A DNA stretch of 64,000 bases, from contig CM066984.1 in assembly GCA_033977485.1 (NCBI GenBank), positions 28,253,501 to 28,317,500 of the forward strand, written 5' to 3'. Under the pieces are notes generated by a model. That model worked only from the letters and a program-made list of their open reading frames with translations, was not told the DNA's origin and ran no database searches. The translations under genes were made by a program, and so were the position numbers. Below, piece by piece: positions 44,095 through 55,046 of the stretch (positions are counted from its first letter, which is position 1; each line of letters begins with the position of its first letter). Origin of the DNA: Hydrangea macrophylla (taxonomy: Eukaryota; Streptophyta; Magnoliopsida; Cornales; Hydrangeaceae).

Positions 44095-45823
44095 CTCCCC
44101 TGACAGCAGCACATTAAGCAGCATTTCAAGTTTTAAAAGCTTTCTAACTTCAACCAAGAATCAAACACACTTCCAAAAGCACTCCAAAGTAATCTTAACT
44201 GTATTAAAGCATTACCAAACATAATTACAACATGTTATAGTCTATTACAACGTTCTAGATCCGTTCTATCATACCAAGTTAATTATGGTTTAAAACAACC
44301 AAATTCTTATTACAACATTCCTATTATCCCAAAACTACAAGATTATCATTCAAGTTGCCTCCCAAGCGAACTCCCAACCCTCGTGCTCACTTCTGCGATT
44401 CCTCGCCAGCATTTACACCTACAATGGTTATTTGAATAACCACACATATTTCGATTTGTTTAAGCTAATGCTTAGTGAATAAATCAACATATGTACATGA
44501 ATGATAAACATGTCCGCATTCACATCTCTACATTTCATACTAGTCGCCGGAGACTCGCATGCCCGTCCATACTCCCAATCCGCGACTCCTCGCCAATAAG
44601 TCCACGCGAAAGGGTAAGACCCACGATTCTTCTCTTCAATCGTGCGACCTTAATGCCTATATCGACTCCACAAAATGGCACGGTGACCACGTGCTCCTTC
44701 TGACCCAAATAAGCAACTTAGCATGCTCAAATACATATCACCATGCTCGCGGTAATCAAAACATTTCATCGTGCTATTGGGCCTACTTATCAATATAAAT
44801 GCCCAATATGAACTACACAAGATATCTCTAAGTATTAATACATGCTATTCAAACATAACATGAATGCATATCAAGAAACCATTCCAAAAACATAGTTGAA
44901 TCACTCACCTCCAAATAACGCTCCTATAATTAAATCTGAAGAAAACCCGTGCACAAAGAACGTGCAGAAGTCCGTCTAGTACAATTCCTATGGATCAGAA
45001 TTCCATTTATCAGCTTTTATGAAAAATTCTAGAAAATAACTTTTCGGAAAACTTAGCCAAACAGGCCCTAATAGGTATCAAAACGAAGCTCTTACCTCGA
45101 GGAGCTCGAATATGAAATCTGGGAGAAAACAGACTGACAGAAGGTCGTCGTTTGGCGTCGCAAAGCTCTAAGCAACTAAATCTCCCTCTAGCCCCCTTTT
45201 GGCCTCCTTTCTTGAGCTTTAGGTTAAGACTTGGAAAATATCCCAACCATCTCTATCTATATATAGGCAAAACTATTGGGAATTACGTTTACCTCCCCAC
45301 GAGTTTTCCAAACTCCTAATTAGTCTCTGAAACTTTCTATACAGCTTATTCACAGCTTTACGAGTGAAACCCCAAAATTATAAAAGTTTTCGACTAAGTT
45401 TCGTTTGGTCGCTAAAACGTGAATTTCTACATGACGTTTCCGAAGTTGCTAATTAGCCTACCAAATTAATAGCGTGTTCATTCGTTCTCACCAGGATACT
45501 AAATCTAACAACAGAAATATATTCTAAGCCAGAAAATAATACAGATATTGCAATACACAGGTAAACATTTATTTTCAGATAAACATTTAAAGTGTTCCAC
45601 AGTGACCGTCTCATACTCGGAGAGACTTCACAAACAATCAATCCTCAATCACAACAGTAATACAGACACCCAAATCAACTCGTGAGTCAAAACTCACCTA
45701 AACATGTGTCATAAGACACGCCATATCACATTATCATGCATGACAATGTAATGCAAATGAAATAACACAAATGTGGGTGTTATAATACTCTCCCTCTTAA
45801 AAAAAGTTTGTCCCCAAACTTAT

Positions 45824-46642
45824 ACCTCATGTCTCGAAAAGGTGCGGATACTGAGTACGCATCTCATCTTCTATCTCCCACGTCATCTCTTCCGTAGTTT
45901 GACTACGTCATAACACTTTCACTTTCGATATTACTTTATTTCGTAAGACTTGATCCTTCCGGTCTAAGATCTCTACCGGATACGCAACATACGTTAAATC
46001 ACTCTAAATCTCATTCGATGTCGGTGTCATCACTTGAACTCTATCTTCCACTAATTGTTTGCGTAACAACGATACATGAAACACGTTATGAACTTGAGCA
46101 TACTCGCTCGGCAAGTTCAAACGATAAGCTACGGGTCCAACCTTTCCATTGATTTCAAAAGGTCCTACATATCTCGGATTGAGTTTTCCGTATCTACCAA
46201 ATCTGGTTATTCCCTTTGAAGGTGACACCTTCAAATACACCAAGTCTCCTACATCGAATTCCAACGGCCGTCTGCGCTTGTCGGCATAGCTCTTATACCT
46301 ACTCTGGGCTGTCAGTAATTGTTGTCTAATCACCTTTATCTTATCCGTCGTCTCTTGTACAATTTTTGGCCCTTCAATCCTTCTTTCTCCGACTTCTATC
46401 CAACTAATCGGTGAACGACATACACGACCATATAACGCTTCATAAGGAGCCATCCCAATACTCGACTGAAAACTGTTGTTATATGCGAACTCAATTAACG
46501 GTAGGTGGTCTTCCCAATCACCTTGAAAATCAAGTACACATAAACGGAGCATGTCCTCCAAAATCTGGATTACTCTCTCTGATTGACCATCGGTCTGAGG
46601 ATGAAAAGCGGTACTAAAATGCAATTTGGTACTAAAATGCAA
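45824..46642 (-). pseudogene. Gypsy G1 integrase C-terminus and chromodomain
   Basis: Open from 46642 to 46004: FHPQTDGQSERVIQILEDML (third catalytic residue), NNSFQSSIGMAPYEALYGR, FDVGDLVYLKVSPSKG and GPFEINGKVGPVAYRLNLP, then HNVFHVSLLRK. After a stop at 46004 a chromodomain-like PVEILDRKDQVLRNK and EEMTWEIEDEMRTQYPHLF follow with a further stop. The chromodomain targets integration to histone marks in active chromoviruses (family knowledge). Confidence 0.88.
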
Positions 46643-46669
46643 TTTGGTATCTTAGCCCCAGCTTGAAGG

Positions 46670-46835
46670 GTGTGGAATTAGAAAGATTTTATTCCTTGTT
46701 TAATGTTCTATTTATTGGTCATGTTGGACCACATTAATTAGTTTTTATTCTCTCTTTAATTCTCTTTATTTCTCTTTCCTATTCTTACATTCCTAGCTTG
46801 TATATATAGGGATACAAGCAGATAAAGATTCCTCA
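46670..46835 (+). repeat. Copia LTR fragment related to the C7 LTR
   Basis: A polypurine-like CTTGAAGGGTG precedes TGTGGAATTAGAAAG. The part from 46724 (GTTGGACCACATTAATTAG through GTATATATAGGGATACA) matches the C7 LTR at 33989-34088. It may be the 3' LTR of C7, which would make everything from 35631 to 46650 nested or rearranged inside C7. Confidence 0.55.
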
Positions 46836-47353
46836 TCGTTTCTTGAAAACTAAAGAAATTCCCTGATTCAATAACTCTTTACGAGATTGTCAGAAATAAA
46901 AATACAGAAAATGGAATTCTGTGTATTCTTCTCTCTAGGAGGTAGCTCTATTTATATAAGATACAAGCTAGCTATAAAAGAAAAAGAAATAAAATAAAAT
47001 CGCACTTAATTATAGATCCCACAAATTATTCTAACACATCCCACCAATTATGCTAATATATCCCACTAATGAAAATAGACAATAAGCACAAGATATATGA
47101 TACTCTTCAACACTCCCCCTCAAGTTGGTACACGAAAACTTGTTGAAGTGTCCAACTTGAAAACAATACTGTGGTTGCCAGTCATTCCTAGCACAGAGAG
47201 CCATGAATCCAAGAGTTCCACGAAGATCGTGAGGTCAGATGGTGTTCGCTGAAGAGGCTAGGTATTGCTGACAACACCCCCTTAAGCTGGAGAGGGAATG
47301 AAAAATACAACCAAAGTTTGGGATAGTATTTAGTGAATCAAAAGTCGCCGAGA

Positions 47354-48079
47354 CAGTGGCAGAGCCAGGAATTTTCTCCTGGGGGTGGAGGGGGGGGAGG
47401 TTTAAGTTGTCTATCCTTGTGTTTGTTGGTAAAAAGACCCACATGGTGCCCCCAAGTCGATTTTTTGGGGGTATATTTAATACTTAATGATATTTACACA
47501 ATTCTTTTTGGTTTATTTGTATATATTGTCCCTTTTATTTCCAATAGTTAAGCTTGATCGCATATTATAATTTATAAAGCGAGCACTAATATTAAATCAA
47601 TTTGGGTTAGACTAAACTAAGAAGTAAAACAATAATGAGTTCAACCACATATTTTTAGGGCTATTTTAATTTGGAGTACTGTTATGCTTCCAAAATTTTG
47701 CATCCCAAATAGTTCTCAAACACGTGTGGTAGTGGGACTGCTTGATTTTGATTGGAGGATGTTGAAGTGATCCCACTGCCACACTTGTTTAGGACCATTT
47801 GGGATATAAAATTTGGGAAGCATAGCATTACACTTTGATTTGGGGAAAATAAAATAGAGTCAAGAGACATGTTATATTTTGTTTTTACTTGTAAGAAAAA
47901 TATTTAAATAGGGTAAGGTGTTTGGTAATTATTTTGGGGGGGGCGGGGGGGGGGGGGGGGGGGTGGGAATCTTCTTTAACATCTCTAAAAAAAATCTTTT
48001 AGCACACCCACACAATATAATTTCCCAAATTCTTGGGGGGACCATGGCCCCTACCTGTCCCTTCATTGCACCACCCCTG
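47354..48079. mobile_element. hAT-like element (726 bp) nested in C11
   Basis: Ends CAGTGGCAGAGCC and, inverted, CAGGGGTGGTGC; flanks CGCCGAGA (47346-47353) and CACCGAGA (48080-48087) match in seven of eight bases. No transposase. A pure G tract lies at about 47935-47962. A foldback MITE is nested at 47676-47831. Confidence 0.75.
47676..47831. mobile_element. Foldback MITE nested in the hAT
   Basis: About 65-bp inverted arms (GTACTGTTATGCTTCCAAAA against GTAATGCTATGCTTCCCAAA) pair almost along the whole 156 bp, leaving a short central loop. No coding sequence. The target duplication is not clear, so the superfamily is open. Confidence 0.8.
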
Positions 48080-48425
48080 CACCGAGACAACTGTAACAAG
48101 AGACAAAAGGATATGGTGATATCAACGAGAATGGGATATAAAATCCCCAAGATTGGCCAAGGTGGGAACATCCACCAACATCAAGAACAATGAGAAATTA
48201 TGGAACAACAATGTACATAATATGGGGGGGAAAACATCCACCAACAACGAGAGAAATTGTGTAACAATATCCACAATATTGGCCAAGGTGATCAATTCAC
48301 CAACAAAAAAATAAAGTGTGGGACTAAAACCCACAACAAAATCACCAAATTTTTCGCCCAATAATAATAAGTGAAACAAATGGTTGTAAGTTTAGATCGG
48401 AGACTTCTGAGTTGATACGAGACAA

Positions 48426-48454
48426 AACACACACACACACACAAAAAAAAAAAA

Positions 48455-48496
<42 letters not shown>
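48426..48496 (+). repeat. (AC)n, poly-A and (GA)n tract
   Basis: (AC)9, a poly-A run and about 18 GA units in a row, inside C11. Confidence 0.95.
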
Positions 48497-48499
<3 letters not shown>

Positions 48500-49128
48500 A
48501 AACATTAGCCACACGACAGCCAAACAAGGCCTTAGACAACCTACAATCAAAGCCCAACAGCCCAAGAACACCAAAGCAAATTTCAAAATTTTAGGGGCTA
48601 TTCTGGAATATCACAAAAGTTTAGGGTTGTTTCTAAATATATCAGAGAGATCAATCTGTAGTAATCAAACAAATGCAACTTAAAAAAAAAAAAAGAGGTT
48701 CGAACAAATTAGAGATGATGATAGGGGTCCGGCGAACCGCCACCTACTGTAGACAAAATATTGGGTAGAGCTACCACAGGTAGATCGCCTGCTCTGTTAG
48801 AAATAAAATAGAGAAAATGGAATTCTGTTTATTCTTCTCTCTAGAAGGTGGCTCTATTTATACAAGATACAAGCTAGCTATAAAAGGAAAAATAAAATCG
48901 CACTTAATTATAGATCCCACAAATTATTCTAACACATCCCACCAATTATGCTAATATATCCCACTAATGATAATAGACAATAAGCACAAGATATATGATA
49001 TTCTTCAACAGAGATTATATAGACTAGAAATATAGCTAAAACAATAACACAGCATAGCAACGCAATTGAAAATTAGTAATGCATGAATACATAAAATTAG
49101 GGTGTTTCAAGTCAGGAAAAATACATAC

Positions 49129-49246
49129 AGTGAAGTAAGCAATATAGCTCACAGCAAGTGTAAGTGCAATCTCTATCACGGTGTCATTGAAAATAAATCC
49201 AAGCCACAAGACAGAAGCTATTCCAAAAGCAAGCCCAATGCCTACA
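49129..49246 (-). CDS. SOS1: SOS1-like antiporter exon B
   Basis: A 118-base exon encoding VGIGLAFGIASVLWLGFIFN then DTVIEIALTLAVSYIAYFT, two membrane helices flanking the strongly conserved FNDTVIEI block of SOS1-type antiporters. The acceptor is gctgttcag and the donor is gtatgt. It ends in phase 0. The following intron runs 16123 bases to exon C and contains at least eight transposon fragments. Confidence 0.93.
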
Positions 49247-49326
49247 CTGAACAGCGATAAGAGTTTTTTAAAGAACTTATAAGACATACAAGCTTACATT
49301 AGTAGTCCAAATTTAACTCCACTTAC

Positions 49327-49428
49327 GCTCCAAGAGAAACTTCTGCGAGAAATTTGACTACAGCGCACCAGTTAAAGCTCCAGCCAATAACCATTCGATA
49401 GAATAGCTGGTAAACCACAATTGCAGTC
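49327..49428 (-). CDS. SOS1: SOS1-like antiporter exon A
   Basis: A 102-base exon encoding GTAIVVYQLFYRMVIG and on to SLGA. It begins with the last base of a Gly codon, so the previous exon should end in the conserved Asn-Asp pair of the ion site (family knowledge); that exon is not in the window. The acceptor is ttatcag and the donor is gtaagt. It continues into exon B after an 80-base intron, splitting an Ala codon. The segment after GTAIVV is more divergent than the other exons. Confidence 0.88.
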
Positions 49429-49834
49429 CTGATAATAGGAAGTTGATGTATTTCAAGTAACACCAAATTTGTCAAGGATGTAATAAAGACAAAGTTCTAA
49501 CTATTATCAAACCAAATAGTCCGAAGAGAATCTTTACAAATGGTGGTTTCGACTTGCAGGTAGAAGTTGGTGAGGGGCTGCAGTTCCATATGCGGGGGAC
49601 TAATACAGGATGGGATGAAGAATGGAATGGAAGAAACTACACTATGGGCAATAAGGAAAATTGAAGGGGTAAGGGCATGGATCAAAATTTCCTTTTGTAT
49701 CCACTGAAACGGCCGAAATGTTTCAGTTTCTTGGGTTATGACAAGGAAACGGAACAACCATGGAATCTAAAAATTCCATAGTTTCCATGGAACCAACTTT
49801 GCTTCTTTTGTTTCCATTGAAACATAATTGTTTC
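49429..49834. other. Antiporter intron upstream of exon A
   Basis: No gene recognised. Directly precedes the acceptor of exon A in the gene's sense and ends at the C12 LTR. Confidence 0.5.
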
Positions 49835-49985
49835 TGCAAAAGTGGAAAAATAATATATTTGATTGATTAAAAAATTATTACATGAGCCTAATATATATAG
49901 GCTTAGCTGCAAGCTACACTTTTACAATCCAACCGATGTGGGACACTATAACATTACACTTTTTACAATATTATCCTCTAACACT

Positions 49986-51250
49986 CCCCCTCAAGCTGAA
50001 GCATACATATCATATGCACCAAGTTTGTCACAAATATATTTAACCCGAGTCCCAACCAATGCTTTTGTGAACAAATCAACTAACTGATCCGCGGATTTCA
50101 CGTGAACAGCATTGATTACTTTCTCTAGAAGCTTTTCCCGAACAAAATGACAATCAACCTCGATGTGTTTTGTCCTTTCATGAAATACTAGATTGGAGGC
50201 TATATGAACGGCAGCTTGATTGTCACAAAGTATATTCATAGGACAAGACTGAGTAAACCCAAGCTATTCTAGTAGATGCTTCATCCACACTAATTCACAC
50301 ATACTATGTGCCATAGCCCTGTATTCAGACTCAGCACTCGACCTAGCAACTACTGTCTGCTTCATGCTCTTCCAGGACACAAGATTACCACCAACCAAAA
50401 CAGAGTATCCTGTAGTGGATCTCCTATCACCAGAAGATCCTGCCCAATCAGCATCACTGTAGCTCTCAAACTGTATATGACCTCGATCCTGGTACAATAA
50501 ACCACGGCCTGGAGCTCCTTTGAGATACTTCAAAATACGCATCACTGCCTCCCAATGTGTGGTACGAGGAGAACTCATGAACTGGCTAATGACACTCACT
50601 GAAAAGGCAATGTCGGGTCTAGTAACAGTAAGATAATTAAGCTTACCAACCAGACGTTTTTACTGCTCAGGATCTATTCCGATTTGGTCATTTCTCCATC
50701 TATTTTTGCTCCAAATCTGATTTTTCTCTTTTCTCTTATTCTTCATGGAGTCTAAGGCTCTCCCACAACTCACTACCCGAAAGTTGAATGTTTCCAACTT
50801 TCTTAATCTACATACCATATTCGACTCCCCCTGAGCAACAAACCCAGGTGGTTGCTCCATATATAGCTCTTCCAACAAAGTGCCATTAAGGAAGGCATTC
50901 TTGACATCAAGCTGATGTAAGAGCCAGTGAAATATGGCTGCAAGAGAAATGAGGAGACGAACAGAGGTGATCTTAGCCACAGGAGAGAACGTCTCGTAAT
51001 AGTCAAGGCCATAAACCTGCGTATAGCCCTTGGCAACAAGGCGGGCTTTCATGCGATCTACCGTGCCGTCAGGGTGCACTTTAATAGTATAAACCCAACG
51101 GCATCCCACTACTGTCTTGCCCGGAGACAGAGGAACTAAGTCCCAAGTGTCAGTATCTTGTAAGGCAGACATCTCATCTTCCACGGCCTGTCTCCATCCG
51201 GAGTGGGTAAGAGCCTCTGCAACAGTGTTGGGAACCGACATAGAAGACAA
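49986..51250 (-). pseudogene. Copia C12 RT start, inverted gag piece and RNase H
   Basis: RT: GCRWVYTIKVHPDGTVDRMK, LVAKGYTQVYGLDYYETFSP, QLDVKNAFLNGTLLEELY. After VCRLRK the frame reads through the antisense of the gag start and leader (50690-50804) and resumes in RNase [51 protein letters not shown]. The YVDD part of RT is missing. Confidence 0.88.
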
Positions 51251-52739
51251 AGAGGTAACAAATGAAGAAAAAACAGGAGATAGGCGATTATAAGAGATAA
51301 AGTTGTAAATAGGATGAGAAGTACAGAGCGCTTACCCTTAAGAAGAGCAATGGGAAGGTCAGATTCTGATGGAGGCAGATCTGAAGACGCGGAGGCGGTT
51401 GGCGGAGTAGCAGAATTCGGAACAGTCCGATGACGACGAGTGTATGTCTGCAAGTGTGGGCGATCCAGGCGGGAAGAAACCTCTGGGGTAGGAAGGACAG
51501 GGGATGCGGGAGGTAATGCAAGAGGTGAGGGAAGCATGAAATCAGGATCACTCATAGAGTGGGACTCTAAATAGTATGGAGTGGACTTAAAAAAGGTAAC
51601 ATCAGCTGACACAAAGAAACGGCGCAGGGTAGGGTTATAACAACGATAGCCTTTCTGAACACGAGAATACCCTAAGAAAACACACTTAATAGCACGTGGG
51701 TCTAACTTGTCAGTGCCCGGGCTAAGCTGATGGACAAAACAAACACATCCAAAAACACCTAGACTAACTGAAAACAGAGATTCAGTCGGAAATAATGTAG
51801 CATGAAGAGTGCACCCATCTAGAACAGAAGAGGGCATACGATTAATTAAATGGCAGGCAGTAAGAAATGCATCCCCCCAGTAACATTTTGGAACCTTCAT
51901 TTCAAACAACAAAGTGCGGGTGACTTCTAACAAGGGACGATTTTTTCTTTCAGCAACACCATTTTGTTGAGGTGCATGCACACACGATGATTGGTGGAGC
52001 ATCCCACACTTGCTCATGTAGCCGTGAAAGGATGAGAGAAATATTCATGTGCATTATCACTACGAAGAATCTGAATAGGAACATTAAATTGAGTTTTAAC
52101 TTCATTACAAAATGCACAAAATATTGAAAATAACTCGGAACGATCTTTCATTAAATAAATCCACGTTATTCTGGAGAAATCAACAAAGCTAACAAAATAT
52201 CTATACCCCTTAATAGAGGTTATACGGTGTGGGCCCCAAACATCTGAATGTACTAATTAAAATGGACAAGACACTCTTTTATTGACTCGGGGAGCAAATT
52301 GGACACAGTGATGCTTCCCCAACTGACACGACTCACACTCTAAAACAGATAAATGACTCAAACTAGGTACTAGCAGGTTCAAGTTGGCCAAGGAAGGATG
52401 TCCAAGGCGGCAATGAATATGGTGAGGAGACACTGTAGCAGGACAAGCAGTGGGAGAAGTGGGTGTGGGTGGAGATGAACCATCAAAATAGTAGAGACCA
52501 TTGGATTCATACCCTACGCCAATCGTCTTCCGAGTCGTCAAATCCTGAATAAGAACATAATCAGGAAAAAAAGAGACACAAGCATTAAGATTCTTTGTCA
52601 ATTTGCTAATAGAAATTAAATTAAAAGGAGACCAGGGTATGTAAAGAACAGAAGATAAGGTCAAGGATGAAGACAATGAGACAGTCCCTATTCCTTCAAC
52701 AGGAATAGAGGAACCATCAGCTAATGTAACCGGGGGCAA
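51136..52739 (-). pseudogene. Copia C12 preintegrase and integrase
   Basis: Protease end and preintegrase: LADGSSIPVEGIGTVSLSSS, FNLISISKLTKNLNACVSFF, IHCRLGHPSLANL, CESCQLGKHH (52257-52739). Integrase: APQQNGVAERKNRPLLEVTR, CYWGDAFLTACHLINRMP, IKCVFLGYSRVQKGYRCY. Stops break the core at 52017-52257. Very similar to C2. Confidence 0.88.
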
Positions 52740-53812
52740 TGAGGATGATTTTTCAAGAGATGAAAACAGGGTCGATATACCTGTGAGATGATCAGTAGCT
52801 CCAGAATCAATTACCCAAGGAGCAGAACGAGAGGTGAGACAAGCAGTGGATATACCTTTCTAAACAAGAGAGGTACTAGGAGAAGATGCCTGCTGAGATG
52901 CCTAGAACTGTAAGAACTGAGTATACTCCTCCCGAGAAACCGAAAAGTGATCAGCCATAACTGGAACAGGAGGGTGAGTATCACTAGGAGTAGTAACAGC
53001 AGCATTGGCAAACCGTGCATGACGGCCAATAAGTTTCCAGCAAGTCTCCCGAGTATGACCATCCTTGTTACAATTATCACAATGACGTGTGGGGCCGCAA
53101 CCACGGCCTCCTCATCCACCACGATAACCCCCTCCACGACGAGGACCACCACCCCGACCGATAGGATGCTGTGAAGCCTGAGTAACAAGGGCTGAATGAT
53201 CGGTAACGGGAGGAGCAAGGGTAGTAGAATCCCGAGAAGTGCTGCGAAGAACACGCTGATAGGTCTCAGCAAGGGAAGGAAGGGAGGCACCACCAAGAAT
53301 CTAAGATCGAACTGGCTCAAACTCGGACTTCAGACCGGCAAGAAATTTCATCACTGCCATTTGCTCCCGTTGCTCCTGTTGTTTCTTTGCATCAGTAGTA
53401 ATAGGAATAACACCGTTCAATTCTTCAACTAACCGTCTGAAGGAGACAAAATACTCGGTAACTGAAAGATCACTTTGCTGTAACTGAAAATACTGAGAGG
53501 AGAGATCATAAATCTGAGTGAGATTGCTAGAGAATAAGAAATGAGCATAATCCCAAATATCCTTACAGGTGCCTAAGTGACCACACATATCCACAACATG
53601 TGATTCCATAGAGTTCCAAAGGAGGGCAAAGATTTGGGCATCCATTTGTTTTCATGTCTTGATGGCCTATCATCGGTGGTGGGACAAGACTCCGTAAGGT
53701 GAGCATCGAAACCCAAGCCAGTAAGGGCAATGGTGACAGCCCTAGACCATTGAAGAAAGTTGGAAACATTCAACTTTCGGGTAGTGAGTTGTGGGAGAGC
53801 CTTAGACTCCAT
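52740..53812 (-). pseudogene. Copia C12 gag and protease start
   Basis: Gag begins MESKALPQLTTRKLNVSNFL at 53812 and includes DAQIFALLWNSMESHVVDMC, YFQLQQSDLSVTEYFVSFRR and AVMKFLAGLKSEFEPVRS. A zinc knuckle CDNCNKDGHTRETCWKLIGRH-type segment (about 53030-53090) and a protease WVIDSGATDHLTGIS-type segment (about 52790-52830) lie in a second frame. Frameshifts near 53300 and 53570. Confidence 0.85.
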
Positions 53813-54574
53813 GAAGAATAAGAGAAAAGAGAAAAATCAGATTTGGAGCAAAAATAGATGGAGAAATGACCAAATCGGAATAGATCCTGAGCAGTACAGG
53901 CATCTGGTTGGTATGCTTAATTATCTTACTGTTACTAGACCCGACATTGCCTTTTCAGTGAGTGTCATTAGCCAGTTCATGAGTTCTCCTCGTATCACAC
54001 ATTGGGAGGCAGTGATGCGTATTTTGAAGTATCTCAAAGGAGCTCCAGGCCATGGTTTATTGTACCAGGATCGAGGTCATATACAGATTGAGAGCTACAG
54101 TGATGCTGATTGGGTAGGATCTTCTGGTGATAGGAGATCCACTACAGGATACTGTGTTTTGGTTGGTGGTAATCTTGTGTCCTGGAAGAGCATGAAGCAG
54201 ACAGTAGTTGCTAGGTCGAGTGCTGAGTCTGAATACAGGGCTATGGCACATAGTACGTGTGAATTAGTGTGGATGAAGCATCTACTAGAATAGCTTGGGT
54301 TTACTCAGTCTTGTCCTATGAATTTACTTTGTGACAATCAAGCTGTCGTTCATATAGCCTCCAATCCAGTATTTCATGAAAAGACAAAAACACATCGAGG
54401 TTGATTGTCATTTTGTTCGGGAAAAGCTTTTAGAGAAAGTAATCAATACCGTTCACATGAAATCCACGGATCAGTTAGCTGATTTGTTCACAAAAGCATT
54501 GGTTGGGACTCAGGTTAAATATATTTGTGACAAACTTGGTGCATATGATATGTATGCTCCAGCTTGAGGGGGAG
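53813..54574 (+). pseudogene. Copia C12 right-arm RNase H (inverted copy)
   Basis: Plus-strand RNase [77 protein letters not shown], then AGCTTGAGGGGGAG and the LTR. The open frame from 53760 starts in antisense gag and leader, so its first ~45 residues are not retroviral protein. Confidence 0.9.
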
Positions 54575-54723
54575 TGTTAGAGGATAATATTGTAAAAAGT
54601 GTAATGTTATAGTGTCCCACATCGGTTAGATTGTAAAAGTGTAGCTTGCAGCTAAGCCTATATATATTAGGCTCTTGTAATCATTTTTTAATCAATCAAA
54701 TATATTATTTTTCCACTTTTACA

Positions 54724-55046
54724 AACACAAACTTGGCACAACACTTGAGCACAATTTGGGCATATTCAAATTCATGATTTAAATGAGCATAAATTGTTCT
54801 AGGAAGTTCGTATTCACGCGCCGTTTTCAACGTTGGGTACCTTATTTGAAAAGCTATCCTTTGAGATGAAAACCCGATAAAAATTTCAAATGACCATTCT
54901 ACCCTAGGGGTTAGTTACATGTAAATGAGTTTTATAAAGAGTTTAAAGAGAGTTTAAACTTGCTTTATGCTATATCCATTGGGGACGTGTCTTGGTGGCA
55001 TTGTTACACGTGTCCTAATCCGCCCAAGGCAGGTTAGGGTGTGACA
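54724..55046 (+). mobile_element. Gypsy LTR end
   Basis: Non-coding DNA ending CAGGTTAGGGTGTGACA, the usual plant gypsy LTR end, directly followed by copia C13 gag. The beginning is lost at C12. Confidence 0.5.

Larger units (their letters stand above)
43779..46650 (-). mobile_element. Ty3/gypsy chromovirus fragment G1
   Basis: The 3' LTR (43779 to about 45788) runs TGTCACAGCCCGG..GGGTGTTATAATA on the plus strand. Then a polypurine complement CTCTCCCTCTT, a chromodomain remnant and the C-terminal half of integrase. It breaks at about 46650, so RT, protease, gag and 5' LTR are missing. It is inserted in C10 at 43778. Confidence 0.85.
46888..49010 (-). mobile_element. Complete non-autonomous LTR element C11
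   Basis: LTRs at 46888-47112 (225 bp) and 48795-49010 (216 bp) are highly similar and in minus orientation. GAGAT is duplicated perfectly at 46883-46887 and 49011-49015. A CTCCCCCTCAAG polypurine complement lies at 47113. At the primer end GCTCTG runs straight into the LTR, so about eight bases of the primer site appear deleted. The interior has no protein and contains a hAT element. Confidence 0.92.
13700..49428 (-). other. SOS1: Part of a SOS1/NHX7-type Na+/H+ antiporter gene, seven exons with giant introns
   Basis: The product family exports Na+ in exchange for H+ at the plasma membrane and is needed for salt tolerance. Seven minus-strand exons (A 49327-49428, B 49129-49246, C 32953-33005, D 32812-32877, E 32058-32102, F 20993-21048, G 13700-13884) join in frame to 625 coding bases with AG acceptors and GT donors throughout. 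Conserved blocks seen include FNDTVIEI, SGVLTVMTLGM, SLHHFWEM and SGLRGAVAL. These match the SOS1/NHX7 (or close NHX8) membrane domain rather than vacuolar NHX proteins. The first exons, the rest of the membrane domain and the long cytosolic tail are not in the window. Introns are up to 16 kb and filled with LTR elements. Unbroken frames and splice sites suggest a working gene; expression is not shown. Confidence 0.88.
49835..54723 (-). mobile_element. Palindromic copia element C12
   Basis: A 970-bp left arm (49835-50804) and a 971-bp right arm (53753-54723) are inverted copies. Each arm is LTR + RNase H + an inverted copy of the leader and first gag codons, with the same artificial joint. 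Between them lies one minus-strand gag-protease-integrase-RT. The outer LTRs (49835-49983 and 54575-54723) face opposite ways. RT is truncated after MVCRLRK. No 5-bp target duplication is seen (GTTTC against AACAC). Confidence 0.92.

Noticed and set aside
34464..46835. One single intact copia element with LTRs at 33989 and 46670
   Set aside because: The LTR similarity is real over about 100 bases, but the interior holds parts of at least five other elements and no target duplication could be confirmed, so this is left as a possibility only.
53760..54293. A novel 177-residue protein starting METFNFRVV
   Set aside because: Its first part is the antisense of copia gag and leader, joined to RNase H by the palindromic rearrangement; it is not a real gene start.
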